This document shows positions 10,146 through 19,104 of a stretch of 64,000 nucleotides of DNA, piece by piece. The first letter of the stretch is position 1. Each line of letters opens with the position of its first letter. The notes under the pieces are model-generated. The model saw nothing but the letters and a program-made list of their open reading frames with translations. It was not told where the DNA came from and made no database searches. The translations under genes were made by a program, and so were the position numbers. This DNA is from Clostridioides difficile_D. Its GTDB lineage: Bacteria; Bacillota; Clostridia; Peptostreptococcales; Peptostreptococcaceae. The DNA lies in assembly GCA_945861085.1 (NCBI GenBank), contig OX244046.1, positions 682,001 through 746,000 of the forward strand, read 5' to 3'.

Positions 10146-10660
10146 ATAATGTCTCCTTTCTTAAGGTATTATAATCCCATGATACAAGTGAATGGATAAA
10201 ATAACAAGTAGTTTGTTAATAGGATTATTTAATCAGATATTAATAGTATGATTTTTGTAGAAAAAATATGATAATATCTATATTCTTTACTATTAATAAG
10301 AAAATTATATAAGCAGGGAAGTGAGATTAATAGGTAAACCATATAAACAAATAAATAATATAAGTTACTAAGTCATATAAATAAGTGAATTATATAAATT
10401 GGTAAGTAGTTTATAATATATCAATATAATTCCAAAGCTATAATTCCACAGTTATTACATTAAGAAGTACATGAATTTAGCACAGGTATACCTTGTAAGC
10501 TGAAAGAACTATATGATAGTGAATTTACCATATAATTCTTTGAGTCTACAAAAGATATACAATAGCTTCAACCCTTTGATAATAATAGATTCGTATAACT
10601 AGTCTATACAATAATCCTTGATATTAGTAACTAATATATACTTTAAAATTTATTTATAGC
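10146..10660. other. Intergenic region between Crp/Fnr and MATE genes
   Basis: This is AT-rich DNA with no credible open reading frame, RNA or clear terminator. It must hold the leftward promoter of the Crp/Fnr gene and the 3' end of the MATE transcript. Confidence 0.5.
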
Positions 10661-12025
10661 TTAAGAAATAGAGTTTATTTTTAAAAACTTAAGCTCTTTA
10701 TGTAATCTTATTGACATGAAACCTGCAATTATTGCAGCTACAAAATCAGCTATTGGTTGTGCATATAAGATACCATTTAATCCATAAAATACAGGAATAA
10801 TTAAAATTATAGGGATAAAACAAATTCCTTGTCTACACATACCTAAAAATCCACCTTCCTTTGCTTTTCCTAGTGCAAGGAACAATGTAGAATACACTGT
10901 ATAGAATCCAAATAGCATAAATGAAAATCCATTTGCCCTAAGAGCCTTGCTACCATTTTCGATTAATAGCATGTCACCACTTGTAAATTGTGAAATTATA
11001 GATTTTGGGAAGAGTACCATTACAAGACCAAGCACTACACAAAATATTGTAGTCCATAATATAGAAGTTTTTATTGCTGTATGTAATCTATCATAGTTCT
11101 TTGAACCAAAATTATAACCAGCAATTGGTTGGAAACCTTTTATAAAACCAAATACAATAAGGCTACCCAAAGACGTTATTCGTGTTACTGCGCCCATTCC
11201 AGCTATCACAAAATCACCATACTTTGTAGCTTCCATATTAGTCAATGTAATAGCAAGACTAGTTAATAATTGAAATATTAAGGTAGGTATACCAATTTTT
11301 AAGATTTCTGATAAAATTTCTTTTGAAAAACAACATTCACTAATTCTAAAACTAAATATACTTTTCTTACTGAAGATATATCCTATATAAACAAGTGTGG
11401 AAACAATCTGTGAGATAGCTGTTGCAATAGAAGCACCTTTTACACCCATACCCAAAGTATAAATAAATATTGGGTCTAAAATCATGTTAAGCAAAGCACC
11501 TAATAACATAGCACACATAGTTGTTTTAGCAGCTCCTTCACTTGTGACAATGTTGGTCATAGTGACATTAAATATATTAAAAATAGATGATACTACATAA
11601 ATGCTAGCATAAGACATTGCATAAGGCATAATACTTTTTGTAGCTCCTAATAACTTTAAAATAGGATTAAGAAAAACCATAATCATAATAATAACTAATG
11701 CACCTACTATGATGCTACTGTAAATAGATGTACTAACTACTTTTCCTGCTTTTTCATTATCACCATTACCTAAAAGTCTGGCAATGTATGAAGCAGCTCC
11801 ATTTCCAAACAATAGCCCTAATCCCACAACGAGTTGACCTAATGGAAATGCAACAGATATAGCACCCATTTGACTTGTTCCAAGTCCACCTACAAAGTAT
11901 GCATCGACCAAATTGTACAATGCAGTTATCATCATACCTATCATGGTAGGTAATCCCATAGATAACAATGCTTTTGGTATTGGGGCAGACCCTAATAATT
12001 CAATTTTTTTGTTACTTTCTTTCAT
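10661..12025 (-). CDS. MATE-family multidrug efflux transporter
   Basis: About 454 residues with roughly 12 membrane helices in the two-bundle MATE arrangement. Family stretches include LPTMIGMMITALYNLVDAYF near the N-terminus and GFQPIAGYNFGSKNYDRL in the second half. It probably exports cationic drugs using a Na+ or H+ gradient. I place the start at the ATG at 12025, since GGGAG lies 8 nt upstream; an in-frame GTG at 12034 overlaps that ribosome binding site. It is divergent from a PadR-type gene, and each promoter carries a copy of the same dyad, so it is probably repressed by that regulator. Confidence 0.92.
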   Translation of the reverse strand: MKESNKKIELLGSAPIPKALLSMGLPTMIGMMITALYNLVDAYFVGGLGTSQMGAISVAFPLGQLVVGLGLLFGNGAASYIARLLGNGDNEKAGKVVSTSIYSSIIVGALVIIMIMVFLNPILKLLGATKSIMPYAMSYASIYVVSSIFNIFNVTMTNIVTSEGAAKTTMCAMLLGALLNMILDPIFIYTLGMGVKGASIATAISQIVSTLVYIGYIFSKKSIFSFRISECCFSKEILSEILKIGIPTLIFQLLTSLAITLTNMEATKYGDFVIAGMGAVTRITSLGSLIVFGFIKGFQPIAGYNFGSKNYDRLHTAIKTSILWTTIFCVVLGLVMVLFPKSIISQFTSGDMLLIENGSKALRANGFSFMLFGFYTVYSTLFLALGKAKEGGFLGMCRQGICFIPIILIIPVFYGLNGILYAQPIADFVAAIIAGFMSIRLHKELKFLKINSIS

Positions 12026-12044
12026 ACTTAACACTCCCTTTCTA

Positions 12045-12083
12045 TTGACATTAACTCTAAATTATAATACTATAAATTATAGT
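12045..12083 (+). promoter_or_regulatory. Promoter and operator of the PadR-type gene
   Basis: TTGACA (12045-12050), 17-bp spacer, TACTAT (12068-12073). The near-palindrome ACTATAAATTATAGT (12069-12083) overlaps the -10 box, a good position for autorepression. Confidence 0.75.
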
Positions 12084-12094
12084 AAGTATGGAGA

Positions 12095-12123
12095 ATAATA
12101 CTATAATTTATAGTATTTGTCAA
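12095..12123 (-). promoter_or_regulatory. Promoter and operator of the MATE gene
   Basis: On the minus strand: TTGACA (12118-12123), 17-bp spacer, TATTAT (12095-12100). ACTATAATTTATAGT (12100-12114), the exact reverse complement of the dyad at 12069-12083, fills the spacer. One repressor could close both divergent promoters. Confidence 0.75.
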
Positions 12124-12152
12124 TAGTAAGAAAACTAAAGGAGATGTTTTTT

Positions 12153-12680
12153 ATGGCTACAATAGATTTAATTGTATTAGGAATAGTAAAGCAACAACCT
12201 CAGAGTGCTTATGATATTCAAAAAGCAGTGGAATACAGAAATATATCACGTTGGGTTAAAATAAGTACCCCATCAATTTATAAAAAAGTAATTCAATTAG
12301 AACAAAAGGGATATATTGAAAGTAAAGCTGTGAAGAAGGGAAAAATGCCAGAAAAATCGGTTTATTCATTAACTGAATTGGGTGAAAAGCATTTTTTAGA
12401 TTTAATGTTTGATACAGCTTCTAAACCAATAAATATTCTTTTAGATTTTAATGCTGTTATAGTAAATTTAAATAGTCTTACACTAGAAAAGCAAAAATTA
12501 TGCCTTAATAATATTGAGGAGAATGTACAAGAATTGAAGAAAACTATTGAGGAAAACATAAATACAAAGACACATGTACCAGAGACTGCAAAAGCAGTAT
12601 TGGACCAACAGCTGGTATTAGCCCAAGCATTAGAAACATGGATAAATTCTCTAAAAGATAGTATGGGGAATGATGATTAG
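12153..12680 (+). CDS. PadR-family transcriptional regulator
   Basis: These 175 residues have an N-terminal PadR winged helix (about 3-80, including LGIVKQQPQSAYDIQKAVE and the wing KKGKMPEKSVYSLTELG). A C-terminal helical dimerisation part (about 90-170) is typical of the long Vir-type subclass. The start is the ATG at 12153, 8-9 nt after AAAGGAG; the ATG at 12144 and a TTG at 12117 have no usable spacing. It lies divergent to a MATE pump and probably represses both genes until a toxic compound binds, as is common for PadR/efflux pairs. The ligand is unknown. Confidence 0.9.
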   Translation: MATIDLIVLGIVKQQPQSAYDIQKAVEYRNISRWVKISTPSIYKKVIQLEQKGYIESKAVKKGKMPEKSVYSLTELGEKHFLDLMFDTASKPINILLDFNAVIVNLNSLTLEKQKLCLNNIEENVQELKKTIEENINTKTHVPETAKAVLDQQLVLAQALETWINSLKDSMGNDD

Positions 12681-12717
12681 AGAAGTTAACTTAATCATTG
12701 GCAAGAGCTATCATAGT

Positions 12718-12866
12718 TAATAATGAGATATTGGGAAAATAATTGATAATAGGATATTGGGAAAATAGTTAATAATAGGATATTGGGAAAATAATTGATA
12801 ATAGGATATTGGGAAAATAGTTAATAATAGGATATTGGAAAAATAATTGAGAATGAGATATTGGAA
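12718..12866. repeat. 26-bp tandem repeat, alternating A/B units
   Basis: Five to six units of AATAGGATATTGGGAAAATA plus a six-base tail. The tail alternates between ATTGAT and GTTAAT, giving a 52-bp higher-order period. 26 is not a multiple of 3, and the units hold stops in every frame, so it is non-coding. The rest of the gap to 13177 is plain AT-rich DNA apart from the dyad at 13110-13132. Confidence 0.85.
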
Positions 12867-13109
12867 AAAATGTAACGAATGTATACAAACTGAAAAGTAT
12901 ATTTTGAATAAATCATACTTAACTAAGATAGAATATTAAAATTTATAAGGATAAATATAAGTTGGCAATGTATAGAAATAAAAGACAATATAGTTATGAT
13001 AAATGACTTTATAAAGATAAGTATAAATTAGCAATCTTAATATGGGAAAATAATTATATATAAAAAACAAAGATAAGATTACTGTATTTTATTAGAAAGA
13101 TTTAGCAAT

Positions 13110-13132
13110 ATGACACACTGTTGTCGTGTCAT
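13110..13132. promoter_or_regulatory. Operator-like dyad upstream of the DNA glycosylase gene
   Basis: ATGACAC and GTGTCAT are perfect 7-bp arms around a 9-bp centre, with a second nested pair GACA/TGTC. It is GC-richer than its surroundings and sits 46 bp before the start codon. The regulator is not evident nearby. Confidence 0.5.
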
Positions 13133-13177
13133 CTGATATATGATTAATAAATCAAACATAAAAGGAGAGATTTTTAT

Positions 13178-14257
13178 ATGCCAGATTTACTGAAAAACAT
13201 GTTTAATCACGAGTCACTTCATAAGGCTGCATTGGCTATCCAATCAGTTTACAGTTCATTTCAAGTGGACGAGTTCATAAACTCGACAATGGATGAAACC
13301 TGGAATAACTTAGAGTTAAAAGCCAGATGTCGAAAAATAAGTACGAATTTGGGAATGTATTTACCAAAAGACTACAAGGAAGCTCTTTCTATTCTTGAAA
13401 AATCAGTCAAGGGTTTTCCATTTGCCTATTTCTTTCCAGATTTTGTTGAGGTTTATGGTCAGGATGACGTAAATTGGGATTTATCTATAAGTGCATTAGA
13501 AAGAAATACTGAATATTGGTCTTCTGAATTTGCTGTGAGAGCATTTATCATAAAAGATGAAGAGCGTATGATGGCACAGATGCGTGAATGGTCTAAGCAT
13601 AAAAACGAACATGTACGAAGACTTGCAAGTGAAGGCTGTCGTCCTCAGTTGCCATGGGGACAAGCAATAGCCAAATTTAAAAAAGACCCTACACCTGTTT
13701 TGCCTATATTAGAGGAACTTAAAACAGATACATCGACATATGTACAAAAGAGTGTTGCTAATAATCTAAACGATATTTCAAAAACACATCCAGATTTAGT
13801 TGTAAGCATTGCAAAGGACTGGTACGGTAAAAATAAATCTACTAACTGGATTGTAAAGCATGGTTGCAGAACTCTACTAAAAAAAGGTAATCGTGAGGTA
13901 TTGGCTCTTTTTGGATATGATGATACTACTTCGACAAATATTCAAGACTTTACCTTAGAAACAACGTCTATTTCTATTGGAGATGATTTAACTTTTTCAT
14001 TTAAGATTTTAGCAAAAAAAGCGACAAAAATAAGGCTCGAATACGGAATTGATTATGTGAAATCCAGTGGAAAAAGGAATAGGAAGATATTTAAAATATC
14101 GGAAGTTTCATTAAAAGAAAATGAGAAAAAGTTATACATGAAAAAGCACTCATTTGCAGATGTAAGTGTAAGGAGACATTATCCAGGTATCCACTCGATT
14201 ACTATTATTGTTAATGGGATAGAACAAGGTAAACTTAATTTTGAATTAGGTGTATAA
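13178..14257 (+). CDS. AlkC-type DNA alkylation-repair glycosylase
   Basis: These 359 residues consist of a helical HEAT-like N-terminal part (about 1-240) with the AlkD/AlkC superfamily pattern. Examples are FVEVYGQDDVNW, the SSEFAVRAFI helix and NEHVRRLASEGCRPQLPWG. A C-terminal beta-rich domain (about 255-355) fits the Ig-like domain of AlkC. AlkC enzymes excise N3-alkylated bases such as 3-methyladenine. The RGCRPQLPW-type segment is characteristic of the family. It is preceded by AAAGGAG and by the dyad at 13110-13132. It stands alone, and its regulation is unknown. Confidence 0.85.
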   Translation: MPDLLKNMFNHESLHKAALAIQSVYSSFQVDEFINSTMDETWNNLELKARCRKISTNLGMYLPKDYKEALSILEKSVKGFPFAYFFPDFVEVYGQDDVNWDLSISALERNTEYWSSEFAVRAFIIKDEERMMAQMREWSKHKNEHVRRLASEGCRPQLPWGQAIAKFKKDPTPVLPILEELKTDTSTYVQKSVANNLNDISKTHPDLVVSIAKDWYGKNKSTNWIVKHGCRTLLKKGNREVLALFGYDDTTSTNIQDFTLETTSISIGDDLTFSFKILAKKATKIRLEYGIDYVKSSGKRNRKIFKISEVSLKENEKKLYMKKHSFADVSVRRHYPGIHSITIIVNGIEQGKLNFELGV

Positions 14258-14377
14258 TTTTACTAATAAGTAGAAAAATCTAAATCTGTAGTTGTGGTTG
14301 TAAATTTTAATTTATCATTGGTTAACATAGCTGTTAATAGAATAATTTAAAAAAGTAGAATTTGGAGAGTGAACACT

Positions 14378-15175
14378 ATGGAAGAAAAATATATCTTATC
14401 TGAACGAGGAAAAATATATTATTGGATAAAAGAAAGCAATAGTGTGCTTGCAAAGAACTTAATTTTTTTACCAGGACTAACAGCAAATCATCATCTTTTT
14501 GATTTCCAGATACAGTACTTTTCAAAAAATCATAATGTATTAGTATGGGATGCTCCTGCTCATGGAAAATCAAGACCTTACTTAGATTTTTCCTATTCCA
14601 ACTTGGTAGAAGAATTGAAAGTAATTTTAGATAAACAAAATATGAAAAAGGTTGTACTTATTGGACAGTCAGCAGGGGGATTTGTGGCACAGTCTTTTAT
14701 TGTAAAATATCCAAATATGGTAGAAGGACTAATGATGATTGGAACTTGTCCATATGGAACTGACTATTATAGTAAATCAGATATTTTCTGGTTAAAGCAG
14801 ACTGAATGGATGTTAAGGTTATTCCCAGATAAACTGTTACGAAATATAATGTCCAAGATGTGTGGAGCTACGTCTGAAGGTAGAGGGAGTATGCTGAAAA
14901 TGTTAGAGGGCTATGAAAAGAAAGAACTATGTCATCTTATGTATTTAGGATTTGCTGGTTTCATACCAGAAATTCAAGATTTAAATATACATTGTCCAGT
15001 TTGTTTAGTGGTTGGAGAAAAAGACAAGACGGGTAAAGTGAGAAAATATAATGAGCAGTGGCACAATAAGACTGGGTATCCATTACATATTATAAAAGAT
15101 GCTTCACATAATGTAAATGTCGATAAACCTAACGAATTAAATCAAATTATGGAGATATTTATTAAACAATTATAG
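14378..15175 (+). CDS. Alpha/beta-hydrolase
   Basis: 265 residues with the alpha/beta-hydrolase order: oxyanion-hole LPGLTANHHLF (about 30-40), the nucleophile elbow GQSAGG (Ser about residue 97), a lid region (about 125-190), the acid in VVGEKDKTGK and the His in DASHNVN. It resembles the MhpC/MenH-like esterase group; the substrate cannot be told. The start is the ATG at 14378, 8 nt after GGAGAG; a GTG at 14369 lies inside that site. Confidence 0.88.
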   Translation: MEEKYILSERGKIYYWIKESNSVLAKNLIFLPGLTANHHLFDFQIQYFSKNHNVLVWDAPAHGKSRPYLDFSYSNLVEELKVILDKQNMKKVVLIGQSAGGFVAQSFIVKYPNMVEGLMMIGTCPYGTDYYSKSDIFWLKQTEWMLRLFPDKLLRNIMSKMCGATSEGRGSMLKMLEGYEKKELCHLMYLGFAGFIPEIQDLNIHCPVCLVVGEKDKTGKVRKYNEQWHNKTGYPLHIIKDASHNVNVDKPNELNQIMEIFIKQL

Positions 15176-15264
15176 TATGTAAAAACTGCATATCCATCAG
15201 GTAAATTATGTAGTATATGTAGTTATAGAAATAAATATGTAAAAAAACTACTTAATACTTAAAA

Positions 15265-15382
15265 AGTGGGTTTGTCCAGAGTGCACAGCAAGAGATATAT
15301 AGAAATGCTTAGTATAAATAGCTTAAAAGAAGGATTAAGACTAGTGGAGATAGAACAGCCATTAGAACCTGTGAATGATTAG
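15265..15382 (+). pseudogene. Relic of a tnpB gene 3' end (IS605/IS1341 type)
   Basis: WVCPECTARDI (from 15267) and, after a frame change, INSLKEGLRLVEIEQP ending at TAG 15380-15382 match the zinc ribbon and C-terminus of TnpB. The intact copy at 41619-41764 reads WICPSCNETHDRD then INILKEGLRL. Nothing else of the element survives upstream, so this is an old remnant. The segment that follows (about 15387-15450) resembles 26588-26655. Confidence 0.75.
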
Positions 15383-15386
15383 TGTA

Positions 15387-15452
15387 AAAGTACTATCAAA
15401 TAGAAATCTCCATATTTAAGCCTTATCAAAAGTAGTTAGGGTGTAGTAGCTT
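15387..15452 (+). repeat. Dispersed intergenic repeat, copy 1
   Basis: Begins AAAAGTACTATCAAATA and is about two-thirds identical over 65 bp to a second copy at 26588-26655. Copy 1 follows a tnpB relic, so it may be a decayed right end of an IS605-type element. Confidence 0.5.
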
Positions 15453-15491
15453 AAAACTTAAAAACTATATAAAGGAATTAGGTATAAGAGA

Positions 15492-16382
15492 ATGATTGAG
15501 AGTATACCAGCAAAACAAATTTTACAAAAAGTGAAATTTGATAATACAGGATGGTTTGGAATTGACTATAATATGAATCTATATCGTGGTTGTCCTCATG
15601 GATGTATATATTGTGATAGCCGTAGTACGATATACAACATAGAGGATTTTGACAAAGTTAGATATAAGGAAAATGTGATAGAAATTTTAAGTAAAGAATT
15701 GCGTTCAAAAAGAAAAAAAGGAGTAGTAGGTATTGGAGCTATGTCTGATACATATAATCCTTTTGAAAAGAAACTTTGTATTACAAAGCAGGCACTGGAT
15801 TTGATTTCGGAAAATCATTTTGGTGTGTCTATTGATACCAAAAGTAGTTTGGTGGTTAGGGATATACCAATTTTGCAGAAAATTAAAAAAAATAATTCTG
15901 CTATTGTAAAGTTAACTATAACCACTGCAAATGACGAATTGTCAAAGAAGATAGAACCTTATGTAAATCCAAGTTCTGTACGATTTGAGGCAGTAAAAGA
16001 ACTTAATGATTCTGGAATTTTCTGTGGTATATTATTAACTCCCATGTTACCATTTTTGACTGATAATAAAGATGAAATACGAGCAATTGTAGAAAAAGCA
16101 CATAAGGCTAATGCAAAATTTATTTATTGTATGTATGGCGTAACAATGCGTAGTGGTCAGAGAGAGTTTTTTTATAAGCATTTAAGAGATATACATCCAA
16201 AATTGGCACTTCAGTATCAAAAAACATATGGCTTGAACTATGTATGTACTATACAAAATAAAGATTATTGTGAGAAGTTATTAAGAGAAGAATGTGCACG
16301 TTATGGTATTTTGACGGATATGAAAGATATTATAAAAGCGTACAAGAGGTCGGAATCATATACTCAAATAAAATTTTTTTAA
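15492..16382 (+). CDS. Radical SAM protein, SPL/Rv2578c-like
   Basis: These 296 residues carry a radical SAM motif CPHGCIYC (Cys34, Cys38, Cys41, spacing CX3CX2C), which binds a [4Fe-4S] cluster and S-adenosylmethionine. The GIGAMSDTYNPFEKKLCITKQ segment and the RGCPHGCIYCDSR context are typical of the subfamily annotated as spore-photoproduct-lyase-like or Rv2578c-like. I do not see the extra features that would make it a true spore photoproduct lyase, so the reaction is unknown. It starts with ATG after a weak site. Confidence 0.87.
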   Translation: MIESIPAKQILQKVKFDNTGWFGIDYNMNLYRGCPHGCIYCDSRSTIYNIEDFDKVRYKENVIEILSKELRSKRKKGVVGIGAMSDTYNPFEKKLCITKQALDLISENHFGVSIDTKSSLVVRDIPILQKIKKNNSAIVKLTITTANDELSKKIEPYVNPSSVRFEAVKELNDSGIFCGILLTPMLPFLTDNKDEIRAIVEKAHKANAKFIYCMYGVTMRSGQREFFYKHLRDIHPKLALQYQKTYGLNYVCTIQNKDYCEKLLREECARYGILTDMKDIIKAYKRSESYTQIKFF

Positions 16383-16405
16383 GATAGAATTTGGATAAGA
16401 TATTA

Positions 16406-16516
16406 TAGATAATTGCTGGTATTGATATTATAGGTAATTGCTAATGCTGATATTTTAGGTAGTTGCTAGTATTAATATTCTAGGTAATTGCTAGTATTAA
16501 TATTCTAGGTAATTGT
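16406..16516. repeat. 25-bp tandem repeat
   Basis: About four units of GTAATTGCTAGTATTAATAT plus TCTAG, more degenerate toward the left, directly after the radical SAM gene. There are no spacers, so it is not a CRISPR array. Confidence 0.8.
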
Positions 16517-16615
16517 CACTATATTTTAAAAAAGTAAAAAAAATCAAAATGAATTAAATGGGTATTGTAAGAAATTTGTTAAATTAAGGTTTGAGTAAAG
16601 TGAGGGGGTGAACTT

Positions 16616-17059
16616 ATGATAGAAATAAAAACTATAGAAACAAATAAAAAAGGTCAAATTGACCTTTTAATGTTAGCTGACCCATGTGAAGAAATGATTG
16701 ATAAATACCTTGATAAAGGTACTATGTACGCTTTGTATGATAATGAAGAACTTACTTGTATAGCAGTTGTAAATAAAATTTCCAAAGAAATATGTGAGTT
16801 AAAAAATATTGCTACATATGAGCATTTTCAAAATAGGGGTTATGCGTCAAAAATGATTTATCATCTTTTAGATGTTTATAGTAAAAAATATTCATCAATA
16901 GTTGTTGGTACAGCTGAAAGTGGAGTTCCCTTTTATGAGAAGTTTGGGTTTGTTTATTCACATAAAATCAAAAACTTTTTTGTAGATAATTACCCAGAAC
17001 CAATCTTTGAGGGTGAATTGCAATGTGTTGATATGTTGTATTTATCGTATAGCCTTTAG
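16616..17059 (+). CDS. GNAT-family N-acetyltransferase
   Basis: 147 residues with the GNAT core: a beta-strand pair around LTCIAVVNKISKEICELKNIA and the acetyl-CoA loop in FQNRGYASKMIYHLL (the R/QxxGxG/A type, here QNRGYAS). A late PFYEKFGF strand-turn is typical of the fold. The acceptor substrate is unknown. It is a single gene with a strong GAGGGGGTG site before the ATG. Confidence 0.85.
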   Translation: MIEIKTIETNKKGQIDLLMLADPCEEMIDKYLDKGTMYALYDNEELTCIAVVNKISKEICELKNIATYEHFQNRGYASKMIYHLLDVYSKKYSSIVVGTAESGVPFYEKFGFVYSHKIKNFFVDNYPEPIFEGELQCVDMLYLSYSL

Positions 17060-17230
17060 AGAGGACAATATTTTTAGGTAGATATAATTAATTTATTCAT
17101 ATAATTATTGGAATTATAATTTATAAATTATGTATAATAAGAGTATAACTTATTTAGAAACTGTTATATTGTGTTAAATTCAAATAAGATATATAATAAC
17201 TTGTTTATTTTGAATTTTGGAGGAATAACT

Positions 17231-17401
17231 ATGGATTCAAATAATAATACTATAAAATCAACTGTTAAAAAGGGGATTTCTTTTGGCTCTTGTTTAGCAA
17301 TGATTATTTCTTATACTGCATGGAAATCTATCCCATGGGCTATTTTTCATGGCTTAATGAGTTGGGTATATGTACTTTATTATTGGATTAAATATATGTA
17401 G
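17231..17401 (+). CDS. Small membrane protein
   Basis: 56 residues, MDSNNNTIKSTVKKG followed by two hydrophobic stretches (about 17-30 and 35-54) rich in Trp and Tyr and ending WIKYM. The start is the ATG at 17231, preceded by GGAGGA at 17219-17224. I do not recognise the family. It is followed directly by a copy of the 107-bp terminator-bearing element. Confidence 0.65.
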   Translation: MDSNNNTIKSTVKKGISFGSCLAMIISYTAWKSIPWAIFHGLMSWVYVLYYWIKYM

Positions 17402-17459
17402 ATTAAGATAATAAATAAGTATGTAATATTGTGAAGTTTAAGAAAGCAAATGTAAGGGG

Positions 17460-17566
17460 TGTCTCAAAATGAACTTTTTAGTTTATGAGGCACTCTTTTT
17501 TGTATGAAATAAAATATATTTTCATCACTTAAATAATGAAAAAGGATTTATCTCTACTTTAAAACA
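17460..17566 (+). mobile_element. MITE-like element with built-in terminator, copy 1
   Basis: Left end TGTCTCAAAAT at 17460-17470; the right end is decayed (ACTTTAAAACA, 17556-17566). The left 50 bp fold as GTGTCTCAAAATGAAC / loop / GTTTATGAGGCAC followed by TCTTTTTT, an intrinsic terminator for the small membrane protein gene. Related copies are at 33057, 43044 and 47838 (inverted). Confidence 0.75.
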
Positions 17567-17773
17567 GTTCCCTATATTTACTCATTTATCAACAATAGTT
17601 TTAAAAATAAAGATATTCAAAAATCTATTGTAATCTAAGTATTTCTCTTTAAAGTTTTAATTTTAGTAATGATATATGAGTTTATCACACTCTTATTTCA
17701 ATAATACAAATTTTTATTTAGAAGTGCAGACTTTGGTATGAAGAAATGGACATAATAAAAAAGAGGTGTTGAT

Positions 17774-18883
17774 ATGAGAGAAAAATTAGAAGAAAAATCT
17801 AACATTATTAAAACATCAAAAGAGTATAAGAGAACTATAATTGAAGAAAAGGACAGAGAATGGACCAAAAAATTAAATGACATACTTAGTAGAGGTGATT
17901 TTTCTAATGAGAAGTTGGATAAAATCAAGGAGTTAATTCCAAAAGAAATATTGACTAGTGAAAATGTTGGTGAAGTTGTGACTGAAGATGGATATGCTAA
18001 GCCTGAGTATGATGAGGTATTTAAGTCATTGTTTACTTTAAATAATGATTACGATTTACTTGTACATTTTATAAATGATATTCTCAAAGATGCTCCATAT
18101 GCTAATAGGAATATCAAACCGTTCACTCAAATAAAAAGAGTAATTAGAGTTGAAACTGACCCAACAATTAATTACATTGGAGAGAAAAGACCTAGACTTG
18201 ATATTTTAGCTGAAGATGAAGAAAGTAATCATATAAATATTGAAATGCAAAGAGCTCTTGAAGATGATTATTTGGAAAGAGCTGAATATTATCTTAGTCG
18301 TGTACATGGTAGAAAATTAGAAGAAGGTAAAGAATATAAAGAAATTGGAAAAACAATTGGAATACATATACTAAATCATGTAAAATATAATCACATAGAA
18401 GATTATGTAAATTGTATGAGATTAACAATGGATGGACATCCAGATATTTTTTCTAGTAAAACTGCATTATATTTTATAGAACTTCCAAAAATTCATAAAT
18501 CCAGTTATATAGCAAACAGAATTCTAATATGGGGTAAGCTTATTGACAACCCTTCTCATATAGATATTAGAATACTATCTAAAAAGGATTCTGTTATTAA
18601 AAAAGCACTTGATAGATTAAAAGAATTAGGCAGTAATGAAGCATATTTATTAAATTTAAAGAGAGGTGCATATATTATGAATAAAAGTAGAAATTTTAAA
18701 GAAGAAATTTTTAAAGAAGGTATTGAAAAAGGCATTGAAAAAGGTATTGAAAAAGGGAAAAGAGAAGAGAAATTTAATATCATTATAAAGTTAAAAAATA
18801 AAGGATATAATTTGAGTGAAATATGTGATATTATAGATGACTTGAATAAATCAGAGGTTGAAAAAGTCTATAATCAAAACTAA
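17774..18883 (+). CDS. Rpn-family PD-(D/E)XK nuclease
   Basis: These 369 residues belong to the recombination-promoting nuclease/putative transposase (Rpn, PDDEXK_2) family. A long charged coil (1-60) precedes the nuclease domain beginning YDEVFKSLF. The catalytic-type residues are in RLDILAEDEESNHINIEMQR (Asp, then ExQ). The C-terminal tail has three copies of GIEKG followed by a small helix-turn-helix-like segment. Rpn proteins cut DNA and are often found in variable numbers in clostridia. It starts at ATG with AGAGGTG upstream and is not in an operon. Confidence 0.85.
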   Translation: MREKLEEKSNIIKTSKEYKRTIIEEKDREWTKKLNDILSRGDFSNEKLDKIKELIPKEILTSENVGEVVTEDGYAKPEYDEVFKSLFTLNNDYDLLVHFINDILKDAPYANRNIKPFTQIKRVIRVETDPTINYIGEKRPRLDILAEDEESNHINIEMQRALEDDYLERAEYYLSRVHGRKLEEGKEYKEIGKTIGIHILNHVKYNHIEDYVNCMRLTMDGHPDIFSSKTALYFIELPKIHKSSYIANRILIWGKLIDNPSHIDIRILSKKDSVIKKALDRLKELGSNEAYLLNLKRGAYIMNKSRNFKEEIFKEGIEKGIEKGIEKGKREEKFNIIIKLKNKGYNLSEICDIIDDLNKSEVEKVYNQN

Positions 18884-19033
18884 TACTATAATTGATACAG
18901 TATTATATAAATTAATATAATAAGGTGTTTGTATCCTTATTATAATGATTTGCCACAAAGTTACTTCCTTTAAATTTCAATCAATATAAAAATTTGTTAT
19001 TTAAATATGGTAGATACGAAGAGATATATAAAT

Positions 19034-19076
19034 AAAGGAGATGATTCAAAATAAAAATTTGAATTATCTCCTTTTT
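19034..19076. terminator. Intrinsic terminator
   Basis: AAAGGAGATGATTCAAA pairs with TTTGAATTATCTCCTTT over a 7-nt loop and ends in a T run. It closes the Rpn gene and may act in both directions. Confidence 0.8.
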
Positions 19077-19104
19077 GTAGAAAAAGAAAGGGGTTGACTT
19101 ATAT

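Noticed and set aside
12718..12866. Regular repeats that could suggest a CRISPR array
   Set aside because: Units are contiguous with no unique spacers, lack the palindromic repeat form, and no cas genes are present. The same holds for the arrays at 16406, 20321 and 55378.
15492..16382. Calling the radical SAM protein a spore photoproduct lyase
   Set aside because: The CX3CX2C motif fits the superfamily, but the protein is shorter and matches the SPL-like/Rv2578c group better. No conserved extra cysteine of true SplB could be identified.
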